Part shown: positions 33,660 to 42,900 of the stretch, piece by piece
Numbering within the stretch: the stretch's first letter is position 1
Layout: each line of letters begins with the position of its first letter
Source of the DNA: Planctomycetota bacterium
GTDB lineage: Bacteria; Planctomycetota; Planctomycetia; Pirellulales; Pirellulaceae
DNA length: 46,056 bases
Direction of reading: 5' to 3'
NCBI GenBank assembly: GCA_017303505.1
Contig: JAFLCP010000054.1
Coordinates: 1 to 46,056, forward strand
The notes under the pieces: generated by a model
The model's database searches: none
Told to the model about the DNA's origin: nothing
What the model saw: the letters and a program-made list of their open reading frames with translations, nothing else
Program-made: the position numbers and the translations under genes

Positions 33660-35447
33660 TCAGTTCGTTGGTTCTACAACAGTCATCCACGGAGTGAGCT
33701 TCTCCGCAGCGATTTCTTGTTCCAGGCCTGATGGCCAACGAATGACGAGCTTTTGTGGCTCAACTTCGTTAGGCCAAGCAAAAAAGAGTTTGTCTTCAGG
33801 GGAACTTAAATAACTGCTACCACCCTTGCGATAGCGGACCAGGGGTTGTTCATTAGTAACCAATGTGGCCGTCGCGCCGATGGGGTCACGGCTGGATCGC
33901 GTTCCGATCAGCTTAAGTACTAAGAAGTTCGCAAATTGTTTTTCTGCATGTTGGAGCAACGCAGCTGGTGCATTGAGGTTGGAGATGACAATGTCCGGAT
34001 GTCCATCGATGTTGAAGTCGCATAAAGCGAGACCGCGACCTTCGTGATCCATCGCAAAATAATTCGGAGCTTCAAATTTTTGGCGAATGAATTTGCCTCG
34101 CTGATTGAGAAGCACCAAAGGTTTTTGTTGGCGACTGGCATGCATCGGATATTTGATGACGTGACCGTTGGAGATGACAATGTCTTCCCATGCATCGCCA
34201 TTGACATCTACGAACGTCGTACCAAAGCCTACGAATAAACCTCCCAGCGCGGTGATGCCACTGGCTCGACTGACGTGCAAAAAGAAACCAGACCCTTCAT
34301 TTCGATACAGGGCAAAAGACTCGCGTTCATAATTCGCGGCCCACAGATCGGGGCGTGCGTCGCGGTTATAATCGCTGAGATCAACGCCCATGCTGCCGTT
34401 GGGGATTCCATCATCGTCAATAGCAACTCCTAAGCGATGTGCTTGTTCAATGAGCTTGCCGTCTTTATTGAGGTAGCAGAAATTCGGTTCGGTATCGTTG
34501 GCGACATAAATATCGAGCGAACCATCTTGGTCGATATCGTGAAGTACAACACCTAAGCCCTTCCCTCCTGATTTGAGTCCATAAGCGGTCGATGCGACTT
34601 CAAAGGTTCCGTCGCCACGATTGATGTACAGTGTGTCGTCGAGTCCCTTAAAGTCACCGGGCGAACATACTTCCTTTTTGGAGCGATCGGGAACAAAACA
34701 GGCTGGGTGATTTTCCCAACTCCAATTCACATAATGGGCGACGTAAAGATCGAGCAGTCCATCGCCCGAGATATCGCCCCACGCCGCGCTGCTGCTCCAG
34801 AGATTGTCTGTTAACTGCGCTGAGTCGTGGATTTCTTGAAACGTGCCGTCACCTTGATTCTTCCAGAGGAGCAATCCACCATAGCCCGTGACGAGCAAGT
34901 CGGTGAAACCATCGTTGTCGAAGTCGCTGGCGCACGCGCCATGAGAATAATGGGGATGTTCGATTGTGCCGGCAGCCGTCGTAACATCAACATAGCGCTG
35001 ACCATCTCGGTTCAAGAATAGTTTTCCAGGGAGACCAGGAAGAGATTGGTCACTGATTTTTCCTCCGCCGGGAAAGAATAGGTCTGGGCGTCCATCGTTG
35101 TCGAAATCGAATGCGGCCACACCACCCCCAAGAGATTCGACGATACTTGCTTCACCCGCCTCTTCATCGTTGCGATAGATCGCTTCCACGCCGAATTGAG
35201 TGGCCACATCTTCAAAGAGTGGAGTTCCAACGGATGGTGAGGGTGACGAATTCGGCGCAGTGATTTTCGGAGGTGCGGTGTTGTTTGAGTTGCTTGAGCT
35301 GTTTGTGGTTGAAGGAGGGGCGGTGGGCTTGGATTGCGTTTCCAAATTGCAGCCGAGTATAGAAGCGACCACCAAGCTAACGCAGGCGATAGAAGGCCAT
35401 GACCCATAACGGTTTGAATGGGAATTGCGCAGAGTGGTGTGCATCAT
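33660..35447 (-). CDS. FG-GAP/VCBS lipoprotein with ASPIC/UnbV C-terminus
   Basis: Exported beta-propeller protein, 595 residues. The N-terminal hydrophobic segment ends in SILGC (about residues 29-33), a lipobox, followed by a Ser/Thr/Pro/Asn linker. Then come seven or so FG-GAP/VCBS repeats with Ca-binding DxDxDG-type loops (DFDNDGRPDLFF, DFDNDGFTDLLV, DISGDGLLDLYV, DIDQDGSLDIYV, DYNRDARPDLWA, DVNGDAWEDIVI, DFNIDGHPDIVI). The last 110 residues (LVLKLIGTRSSRDPIGATAT and the final VIRWPSGLEQ) are the ASPIC/UnbV domain of the CRTAC1 family. Such proteins are abundant in planctomycetes with unknown substrate. It starts two bases after the upstream TPR gene stops. Confidence 0.9.
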   Translation of the reverse strand: MMHTTLRNSHSNRYGSWPSIACVSLVVASILGCNLETQSKPTAPPSTTNSSSNSNNTAPPKITAPNSSPSPSVGTPLFEDVATQFGVEAIYRNDEEAGEASIVESLGGGVAAFDFDNDGRPDLFFPGGGKISDQSLPGLPGKLFLNRDGQRYVDVTTAAGTIEHPHYSHGACASDFDNDGFTDLLVTGYGGLLLWKNQGDGTFQEIHDSAQLTDNLWSSSAAWGDISGDGLLDLYVAHYVNWSWENHPACFVPDRSKKEVCSPGDFKGLDDTLYINRGDGTFEVASTAYGLKSGGKGLGVVLHDIDQDGSLDIYVANDTEPNFCYLNKDGKLIEQAHRLGVAIDDDGIPNGSMGVDLSDYNRDARPDLWAANYERESFALYRNEGSGFFLHVSRASGITALGGLFVGFGTTFVDVNGDAWEDIVISNGHVIKYPMHASRQQKPLVLLNQRGKFIRQKFEAPNYFAMDHEGRGLALCDFNIDGHPDIVISNLNAPAALLQHAEKQFANFLVLKLIGTRSSRDPIGATATLVTNEQPLVRYRKGGSSYLSSPEDKLFFAWPNEVEPQKLVIRWPSGLEQEIAAEKLTPWMTVVEPTN

Positions 35448-35449
35448 TT

Positions 35450-36763
35450 TTATCCTGGGCTAGCGGGATAATATTGACGCATAATCTCCAGAGCTGGAGC
35501 GTAATTCGGATCATATTGCAACGCCGTTTCGATCCAGCGAAGGCCCTCGGGGATCTTGCCTTGCTCAATCATGAGTTTCCCGACGGATGTTCGCAGTCCT
35601 GGATCAGTTGGACGTTCGAGCACTTGCGCGAGAATCTCACGAATTTTGCGAAAGTTCTCGTTGGCCGATTGCAAAAGTGCTGTCCCTCGTTCGCGATATT
35701 GATCCGCTAATTCGTTTTGTCCGAGGCGTGTAAGCGTGTTGCTCAAGGCGATATGTGCTGCTGAATCGTCAGGTGCGATTTCAATAGCGACCAGCAAATC
35801 GGCAGCTGCAGCCTCCCACTTACCTTCTTCCATGTAGATGCGACCTCGAGTGGAAGATGCTTTCGCTCTATCCGTTCTGCCTAGCCCGATTTTGAATGCA
35901 TCTTGTAGTGCGTTTTTGGCTTCTGCACTTTTGCCAGAACGAAGGAGTGCCTCGGCATAATCGATTTGTATGGCCGGAGTTGTCAGTTTTTCGTTTACCA
36001 ATGTGGATAAATAGTTGAGGGCCTCGTCGATCCGATTGGCTTCTGTTAGCAGGCGTCCAAGTTTAGCGCGAGATATCGGATGAGTTGGATCAATGGTTAG
36101 GGTGAGTTCGAGTTCCTTAATCGAACTAGCTGGGTCCCCGATGCGTTCGTATATGTCCGCTTTGAGGAGATGAGCGGCGACCGACTTAGGTTGCCATTGC
36201 AACCAGAATTCGCTCGCTTCCCAAGCTTCTTTCAATCGATAATTCGACAGATGACCATAGGCGATCGCTTGATAAATTTGAGCTGCCACGGAATCGGAGA
36301 TAACGGCGTTCTCAACGCCTTGATCACCTTTCGTCAGCAGTTCGTTATGTTGAGCTGGGTCGAGTTTGCCTAACTGTATCCCTTGAAGTTTGGTTTGAAA
36401 ATCGATGGCGGCTTCAGGCCAACCTTGGGATTGCGCTAGCTCCATACAATTGCGAAAAGTGAGGAAATCGCCCTGTCGTCGCGCGACGGAGCCAAGCAAA
36501 TAGAGTCCTTCGGCATCGGTCGGGCGTTGAGCGACGAACTGCTGTAGCAACAGTCGCGCTTGTGAAAGGTCTTCGCGATCAATCGAGGATTGGATGTTTA
36601 AGAGTTCTTGGTAACGTTGGATGTATGGGAGACCGAGGGCGACAACCAGTACCAAAAGTCCAATGGTCCACAATAGCTTAGCAGAAATCCAACCGGCTCG
36701 ACGCTGAATGTTCAAGCCGGTTGGGTTGGCTATTGGCAGAGAGAAAACCGAGTAGCTGCGCAC
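35450..36763 (-). CDS. Membrane-anchored TPR protein, 437 aa
   Basis: A basic N-terminus of about 28 residues precedes one membrane segment (29-47, LLWTIGLLVLVVALGLPYI); the remainder is likely periplasmic. Tetratricopeptide repeats cover about 55-430 (AEGLYLLGSVARRQGDFLTF, SRAKLGRLLTEANRIDEALN, AHIALSNTLTRLGQNELADQ, PEGLRWIETALQYDPNYAPA). It shares its general architecture with the TPR protein at 32354-33625. It is the second gene of the apparent operon, 18 bases after the small lipoprotein and two bases before the FG-GAP lipoprotein, which suggests the three act together. Confidence 0.85.
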   Translation of the reverse strand: MRSYSVFSLPIANPTGLNIQRRAGWISAKLLWTIGLLVLVVALGLPYIQRYQELLNIQSSIDREDLSQARLLLQQFVAQRPTDAEGLYLLGSVARRQGDFLTFRNCMELAQSQGWPEAAIDFQTKLQGIQLGKLDPAQHNELLTKGDQGVENAVISDSVAAQIYQAIAYGHLSNYRLKEAWEASEFWLQWQPKSVAAHLLKADIYERIGDPASSIKELELTLTIDPTHPISRAKLGRLLTEANRIDEALNYLSTLVNEKLTTPAIQIDYAEALLRSGKSAEAKNALQDAFKIGLGRTDRAKASSTRGRIYMEEGKWEAAAADLLVAIEIAPDDSAAHIALSNTLTRLGQNELADQYRERGTALLQSANENFRKIREILAQVLERPTDPGLRTSVGKLMIEQGKIPEGLRWIETALQYDPNYAPALEIMRQYYPASPG

Positions 36764-36781
36764 GATGAGCGTCTTGTGATG

Positions 36782-37267
36782 TTATTGAAGTGGGAACTCA
36801 AATACGTTCTTCGACGCGTCGCTGCTAACGTCAGCGGTTAGCTTACTGGTTTCCGGATTCCCATATTGTTCGGGAATTTCGCTCTTTGGTGGTTCGGTTC
36901 GTTTTAGGTTACCTCCCTTAGCAGCTTGGGCAGCCATTTTAGCCATATCTTCTGGGGATGGATTGGCTGGCATCGAATTGGTGGCAGCTGCGGCAGGTTT
37001 GGAGATGGAGACTTTGTTCATTCCCACTGGGGCACCTGCTCGACCGTTGGTGGTCAAGGTGAAATTCCCTTGGTCATCGGTAATACCAACGGCCATCGGC
37101 CCCTTCTCAGGATAGAACTGCACCGTCGCACCTTTAATAGCTGCTCCCTTCACGGTGACCTTGCCAGTGACTTTGGCTATAGCAGGGCCTCCGTCACCAC
37201 AGCCGCTGGTTGCGATAAGACCTAAAGCGGCAACAAACAAACAGCCAAGCAATTGTCTGCGTTTCAC
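36782..37267 (-). CDS. Small lipoprotein with carboxypeptidase-regulatory-like fold
   Basis: 161-residue exported protein starting at GTG 37267, chosen because GGAG lies eight bases upstream. The signal segment ends in ATSGC (Cys23), a plausible though imperfect lipobox. The core VTGKVTVKGAAIKGATVQFYPEKG followed by GITDDQGNFTL is typical of carboxypeptidase regulatory-like/transthyretin-like beta sandwiches, which are common in planctomycete lipoproteins near DUF1559 genes. A Met/Ala/Pro-rich insert (about 94-115) interrupts it. It is the first gene of the TPR/FG-GAP group. Confidence 0.82.
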   Translation of the reverse strand: MKRRQLLGCLFVAALGLIATSGCGDGGPAIAKVTGKVTVKGAAIKGATVQFYPEKGPMAVGITDDQGNFTLTTNGRAGAPVGMNKVSISKPAAAATNSMPANPSPEDMAKMAAQAAKGGNLKRTEPPKSEIPEQYGNPETSKLTADVSSDASKNVFEFPLQ

Positions 37268-37444
37268 AGTTCACTCCATCTTTGTATTTGGTATGTGCGA
37301 ATTACGAGAAAAACTCATTATAAGAGACGAGTATCGAGCGTTGGAAGATAAAGACTCGTCACGCTCTCTAAACCCGAACAAAAATTGCTTCGTAAGGTTA
37401 TGGTTGTGGGACCTGCGAACCGTCGATGAGTCTCAACCTCGGGA

Positions 37445-37489
37445 CGCCTAGCCGCCGCTTCGCTTTGGCTACGGGTTAAACGATCCACC
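37445..37489 (+). repeat. Dispersed palindromic repeat, copy 5
   Basis: CGCCTAGCCGCCGCTTCGCT then TTGGCTACGGGTTAAACGAT then CCACC. It matches the copy at 14159-14200 closely, including the CGATCCACC tail also present at 14219-14227. Confidence 0.7.
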
Positions 37490-37530
37490 GGCGAAATGGT
37501 TTGCTGGTGTTACAAGTCTTAGTCCGAGAA

Positions 37531-37570
37531 CAAAACAAGCCGGTCTTTTTGAAGGACCGACTTGTTGATT
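37531..37570 (-). terminator. Intrinsic terminator of the DUF1559 gene
   Basis: ACAAG-C-CGGTC (37535-37545) pairs with GACCG-A-CTTGT (37555-37565), an 11-bp stem with one mismatch and a nine-base loop. On the minus strand it is followed by TTTTGTT. It lies about 50 bases after the DUF1559 stop codon. A weaker T-run on the other side may make it work both ways. Confidence 0.75.
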
Positions 37571-37613
37571 TTACACGAAATCTGCTGAATTACGAAAGAT
37601 CTTAAATGACGAC

Positions 37614-38609
37614 TTATAGGTCGCCATCGCTGATCGGACGAGCATCAGCACGACCACCCAAACTCTGATAGGTGTTGTAGTTCACGGTTTGGGATATGAA
37701 GCGAACGCTACCATCCACGTACAAGAACTGTGCACCACCGGTATGGTTGGAGCGGAAGCCCCATGAGTAATTCCAGTTCGACTTGGTGAAGCATTGTGGG
37801 TTGGTGTAGCCACGTTGTGTTGCTTCAGCTTGACTTGCAGCGCAAGTGGTCATGGTATTCAAAGGCACTTGGGTACCAGCGTGAGCATTACCCATACCAT
37901 TGAAATCCCACCAACCGGACAAGTGGTCATGGCATTCTGGCAATACTTCGCCCACATGAATCACTTGAGAGGTACCGTCTTTTACGGCATTGAATCCAAT
38001 TTTTGGACCCAAACGTCCCATCATACCGGATAACCCGTTGATGGCGTTGTGGTTACCGTGATCGGCCCAACCGAGTTGGTCATAGTTCACGCCAGCAGCC
38101 ATCCAGGTGTTGCAATTGCCATCAGCCGATGGAACACGTTGTGATCCCAAGTTTCCGCAATAGTTGGTTTGAGCCCAACCATTGTTCGGATCCCAAGCAT
38201 CCGATGGGCAGCGAGCATAGGGAACTTGAATTTGGCGAGCACGACGATTTGGATCGGTTGGGGCAGGGATCACTGTGTCCCAAGCCACACCACTCATGTT
38301 CAGGCTGTTGTACAAACCGGTTTGTTCCATCTGTGGCAAAATCTGAACTTGCCAGCTGATCGGTGGATGGATTCGGTTCCAGTCTGATAGAACCAACGAA
38401 GGAAACGCTTTGTAGGCGTCATGGTAATTGTGCAATGCCAAACCGTATTGCTTCAAGTTGTTCGAGCAACTCATACGACGAGCCGCTTCACGAGCAGCTT
38501 GCACAGCTGGCAACAAAAGACCCACTAAAATTCCAATAATGGCGATAACAACCAGCAATTCAACGAGCGTGAATGCGGATCGCCCAACATACTTTCGATG
38601 TAAGGCCAT
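37614..38609 (-). CDS. DUF1559 pilin-like protein
   Basis: Planctomycete-type prepilin-like protein, 331 residues. The N-terminus has a type IV prepilin signal, SAFTLVELLVVIAIIGILVG, with Glu five residues after the cleavage site (after Ala13 here, rather than Gly). The DUF1559 hallmark follows directly: LLLPAVQAAREAARRMSCSN and LKQYGLALHNYHD. Near the C-terminus HTGGAQFLYVDGSVRFIS matches the H-X9-DG motif. The start codon has GGAG seven bases upstream. It has its own terminator and a long upstream region, so it is a separate transcription unit, yet it may use the same prepilin peptidase as the pseudopilins. The function of DUF1559 proteins is not established. Confidence 0.93.
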   Translation of the reverse strand: MALHRKYVGRSAFTLVELLVVIAIIGILVGLLLPAVQAAREAARRMSCSNNLKQYGLALHNYHDAYKAFPSLVLSDWNRIHPPISWQVQILPQMEQTGLYNSLNMSGVAWDTVIPAPTDPNRRARQIQVPYARCPSDAWDPNNGWAQTNYCGNLGSQRVPSADGNCNTWMAAGVNYDQLGWADHGNHNAINGLSGMMGRLGPKIGFNAVKDGTSQVIHVGEVLPECHDHLSGWWDFNGMGNAHAGTQVPLNTMTTCAASQAEATQRGYTNPQCFTKSNWNYSWGFRSNHTGGAQFLYVDGSVRFISQTVNYNTYQSLGGRADARPISDGDL

Positions 38610-38663
38610 AAATCACTCCAAGCAGTAACAATGTAAGAAAAGAGATCGTACCTAGGATTCTTC

Positions 38664-38684
38664 GAATGAACTTCCGTTTCATTC
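38664..38684. promoter_or_regulatory. Inverted repeat upstream of DUF1559
   Basis: GAATGAA and TTCATTC are perfect reverse complements separated by seven bases. The distance from the DUF1559 start (55-75 bases) fits an operator near the promoter or a hairpin in the leader RNA. Confidence 0.3.
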
Positions 38685-39285
38685 TCGATCAAGCGATGAG
38701 TGTTTGGAAATAAAGAATCACCGGTGAATAGCACTCGTTCGCTTTACCAACCTTCAGTCATCCGATTTTTCAATCAGCCGACCTACCAAATCATGGATCG
38801 CTTCGAAAGTTGAATCGTTCGGAAATCACTCTGCTCGCGAGAAACCATACAAAAGCCTCTCATGCATACAGCAACGATTTTGAACAGCACACTTTCTTAG
38901 TGAAGCGTTCGCACTGCCATCCGCCTAAGGCTCGGCCACATTTCCGGAATATGGTTGAGTCTCGAATGACAACACGCTGATCTTTCCAAGCTGCGTGGTG
39001 CAGCAACTCATATTGGGCGAATGCTTGCTTTAGTGAGCATGTAGCTTTGGAGAGAATAACGCAGCAAAAAATGCCAGCGCAACTTCAAAAAGAAGACACA
39101 TGCGGTAAAGTCAGCCGCCCGGTAATGGCTGCCTAACCGGTCCAGATTGTGAAGAGATCAGAAAGAAAAGACCATCTGTCGTTACCTAAGCCACTTGTAG
39201 GGTACCTAACCGGTAGCTTCTAGCTCGTCAGATCAAATTGCCAAGTCAAACTATCATGGCAAACTGTCGCGGTCAATAAAATTAT

Positions 39286-39321
39286 CGGGAAATAAGGCGC
39301 CGTTGGGCATCTTATTTCCCG
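39286..39321 (-). terminator. Strong hairpin, terminator of the 39383-39913 gene
   Basis: CGGGAAATAAG (39286-39296) and CTTATTTCCCG (39311-39321) form a perfect 11-bp stem with a 14-base loop. On the minus strand it is followed by ATAATTTTATT, a modest T-rich tract. It lies about 60 bases after the stop codon of the small exported protein. Confidence 0.65.
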
Positions 39322-39382
39322 TTATTTGCACCTGATCGGGGATCAAACTCACCTAAATCAAGTTTGTTAATACCCAGAAGAG

Positions 39383-39913
39383 TTATTTGTCAGCGCCGTT
39401 CTTCTTTTTGCCACCCTGTTTTGGAGCTGGGGCTTCTACGCTTTTTCGAGCTTGCTCAGGCAACTTGGCAATTTGGTCCGCCGAAAGCTTCTTGCCAACT
39501 TCTTGTTTGGCCTTGGCGATAGCCTTTTCGGTTTCGTCAAGAACTTTGATCTGGTCCGGAGTGAGACCCAAAGCGGCTTCGACATGCTTCTTCAGTTCTG
39601 GCCCCTTCTTGCCCGCCTCGGTACCTTCTTTACGTGCGGCAGCTCGCTTCTTCAAAACATCCGCCGTAATTCCAGCTTCAGTTCGTTTCGCGGTCACATC
39701 TTTCTGAACCGCACCCATGATTTCTTTTACGGCTGTCTTTTGTTCGTCGGAAAGCTCAGCGGGTTCAAGCGCCTTCAGGAACTGATCCACAATGCTCAAT
39801 TGAGCTTGCTGCTTCTTGCCTTTGGGTTTGGCTTCTTCTTGGGCGCTGACAATGCCAGTAAACACAAAGCTGGCTAGGAACAACATCGACATAAACTTTG
39901 CAATCGATCGCAT
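39383..39913 (-). CDS. Small exported charged protein with LTxxQ-like motifs
   Basis: 176 residues with a signal peptide (1-24, cleavage after VSAQ or so). The mature protein is helical and very rich in Lys, Glu and Ala. It has three LTxxQ-like motifs, LSDEQKTAV, LTPDQIKVL and LSADQIAKL, the type of motif seen in the periplasmic Spy/CpxP chaperone group, although overall similarity is not certain. The C-terminus is a Lys/Gly-rich tail. It lies 67 bases downstream of the DUF1549/DUF1553 gene and ends in a strong hairpin, so it may be the last gene of that operon. Function unknown. Confidence 0.75.
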   Translation of the reverse strand: MRSIAKFMSMLFLASFVFTGIVSAQEEAKPKGKKQQAQLSIVDQFLKALEPAELSDEQKTAVKEIMGAVQKDVTAKRTEAGITADVLKKRAAARKEGTEAGKKGPELKKHVEAALGLTPDQIKVLDETEKAIAKAKQEVGKKLSADQIAKLPEQARKSVEAPAPKQGGKKKNGADK

Positions 39914-39980
39914 AACTCTAGGAACTCCACGGAAGAGGAAATGTGAACGCTTCTAAGCACAATGCTCAAGAATCGTTCCG

Positions 39981-42900
39981 TTAAAGAACATACACAAACT
40001 CGTTGGACATCAAGATCGTCTGGATAATCTTCTCCCAGCCATCGGCGGGTTCCGATACACCCCTTGCGCGTTCCTTCGCTTGCTTCTGCTTCCTTTCCTT
40101 AGCAACCAACAGCGCCTTCTCTGCTTTGCGCAATTGCTCTAGCCTTCGTTTGGCAGCTTTGTTGTCTGGATTGGCTTGATACGCTTCATCCGCTGCTTGA
40201 ATCTGTGCAGCCAGTTCCGCTTCGCGCGGATCAATGACTGCTGGCTCATTCTTGGGAACAGGAAGTAAGCGACTGAGCAATTCTGTTTCATGGGAAGACG
40301 CATCGCGTTGCAGGATGCGGCGATAAAGCCACTGTATCCGTGACGAATCTTCAGGGAGGCTCTTGAATTCCTCCGACCGCGCCAACTTCCTGACATTGTT
40401 CAACACAAAGGAGTTGTTCATCAAGAACAAGGCTTGAGGTGAAACGGTCGAGACGAAACGTTCGCCTTGGGTGAGATTGGGATTGGGAACATCGAAGGTG
40501 CTCATCACCGTTGGAATATTGGTGCGATCCACCAAAGCGTACACGGTTCGGCGATTCACATTCGCATCGCTATACAAAGGCACGGAGCGTCCCGCGATGG
40601 TTTTATCCAAATTGCCGGTGACAGCCAGAATCGAATCACGCAGAGGTTCGAATTCCATGCGACGAACGTTCTGACGCCAGAGCAGTGTATTTTCCGGGTC
40701 TTTATCCATCGCTGTAGCAAACGTCGGATGCTCTGTGCTGCTCTGCTGCCAAACCTGGGACAACATAATGCGTCGATGCAATTGCTTGATCGACCAGCCA
40801 TCTTCCATAAACGTCACAGCCAGCCAATCCAGTAATGGAGCTTGCACAGGCTGCGGTGTTTGCAATCCGAAATCTCCAGTCGAGCCAACGAGTGGCTTAC
40901 CAAAGTGATATTGCCACACGCGGTTCACGATGACTCGAGCGGTCAACGGATTGGAAGGATCGACCATCGCTTCCGCCCAATCCAAACGTCCCGAACCGTT
41001 CTTAAAAGGCTGAGGCTGGGCGCCAGCCAGGATAGCGACAAAGCGGCGAGGTACACGCTCTTTGGTTGCCTGATCGGGTTCACCACGCACAAACACAGGG
41101 GAGTCCGCGATCGTATCGCTATCGGCCACACTTAGGGCGCGAATTGGTGCTCCAGGGTGATGGAACTTCGCATCCTGTAATTTTTTGACCAGATCCGAAC
41201 GCTTGCGATCGTTGTTGCCAAACGCATCGCGCACTTTGTTCTCAGCTCGAGCCGGTGGCATGCCTGGTTGGTAAAGAATCTTGCGGAACGCTTCGAGTGT
41301 TGGATCGGAAAGTTCCTTGGGCGTCTTATCGGTTTCTTTACTTAACTCCGCTTGCCAAGCAGCATCGGCCTTCGCGAAATAATCACTGTAAACTTTGGCG
41401 ACATCTCGCATCGATTTGGGTTGACTGTCGACGATCGTTTTCAGTAACTCGGCATTGGGTTGTTTCGCCCCATCGTTGAGTTTGCCTAACGTTCGTTGAA
41501 ATTGCTCTTCGAACCGTTCAGCGGGAAGTCGGGAGAACGCAATCCAAGGTTCAAGTATCGGATCAAATCGGCGGCCCGCACGCTGGAGCAATTGCGACCA
41601 AGCTCCAAGCACAGATCGGTCGAGGCGGCTGCGGGCATAATCCGTAGCCGACAGTCCACCTCGTTCTTTTTGCGTCATCGCCAAGACGTCGAGGTATTGT
41701 GGAGTTTCTTTGCGCCATTTTTCTTCTTTCGGGAGCCAGACTTTATCTTCATAGTCGCGCAGTTCTTTCTCTGCTTTGGCCACGTCTTCTTCGTAAGCTT
41801 TACGCAATTCGGGATCGCTACATTCTTCAATGATGGGGCAAAGTTCATGATCGACACGTTCAGCGCGTGGGCCTGTACCGAGCTCCGTGGTGGAGGCGAT
41901 CACGCCGCGCAATGCATAATAATCTTCGGTTGGAATGGGATCGAATTTGTGGTCATGGCAGCGAGCACAGCCAACGGTGAGTCCTTGAAAGGTTTGCATC
42001 ACCGTATCGATGCGTTCTGCAATACGTTCTTCTTCGGTCCCAGCCACTGAACCAATGGCCAAGAATCCTGTGGCAGCCAAATCTCGTTTATCATCAAGAC
42101 TCAATTGGTCAGCAGCGATTTGCTCCATCACAAAGCGGTTATACGGTTTGTCGCTGTTGAAAGCTCGTATCAAATAGTCGCGATAAGTGAACGCAAATGG
42201 AAGGCGATCATCGCGACCTTGATTTCGAAGTCCACCAGAAACGTCGGAGTAGCGGGCGACGTCCATCCAATGTCGAGCCCAGCGTTCCCCATATTGCGGC
42301 GACTCCAACAATTGGTCGACCAATTCTTGCATCGCTTTTTCTGGGTTCTCGTCAAACGCCTTTTCAAAACGCTTCACGTCATCCACACTCGGTGGTAGCC
42401 CAACCAAATCAAAATAGGCACGCCGAATCAACGTGGCCGCGTCCGCCTGCGGTGCGAATAAAAGTTGTTGGGCGGCTAATTTCTCGCCAATAAAGCGATC
42501 GAGCGCATTGTTACTTTTAGTAACTTGATTCGCTGCGGGCACGGCAGGTTTTTGCAGCGGCTGAAAGGACCAATGCGTCTTCGCTTGCTCTTGAATTTCT
42601 TGCATCGGGGCAATGGCTGCGGTGGGTTGACGCGAATCAACGGCACCGCGATTGATCCAACGCGTGAAGATCTCCACCTCAGCTGCCGAAAGTTGTTCCT
42701 CGGGAGGCATCGGACTAACTTCATTGTCGTCCCAACGGATCGCGCGGATCAACAAGCTGCTATCGGCTTTGCCTGGATCAATCGCTGCGCCCGATTCACC
42801 TCCTGTCAGCAAACCGGTTTGCGAGTCGACGACTAGGCCACCTTTGGATTTGCCCGCGTCATGGCTGTGACAGCTGTAGCATTTCTTTTGCAGAAGAGGC

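Larger units (their letters stand above)
37268..37613. other. 346-base intergenic region with terminator and repeat copy 5
   Basis: No gene. It includes the dispersed repeat copy at 37445-37489 and the DUF1559 terminator at 37531-37570. The part near 37270-37440 should hold the promoter of the lipoprotein-TPR operon (minus strand); I could not pick a convincing promoter pair. Confidence 0.5.
38610..39382. other. 773-base region without a gene
   Basis: No convincing reading frame. It should contain the DUF1559 promoter and leader. Visible structures are the inverted repeat GAATGAA/TTCATTC (38664-38684) about 55-75 bases before the DUF1559 start, two CCTAACCGGT words (39132-39141 and 39204-39213) with further TACCTAA and CCGGTA variants between and around them, and the terminator hairpin at 39286-39321. 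A small RNA or peptide cannot be excluded. Confidence 0.45.

Noticed and set aside
37614..38609. DUF1559 protein as a sixth pseudopilin of the secretion operon
   Set aside because: It has its own terminator, lies beyond the operon's first gene, and belongs to a family found in large numbers away from gsp genes in planctomycetes.
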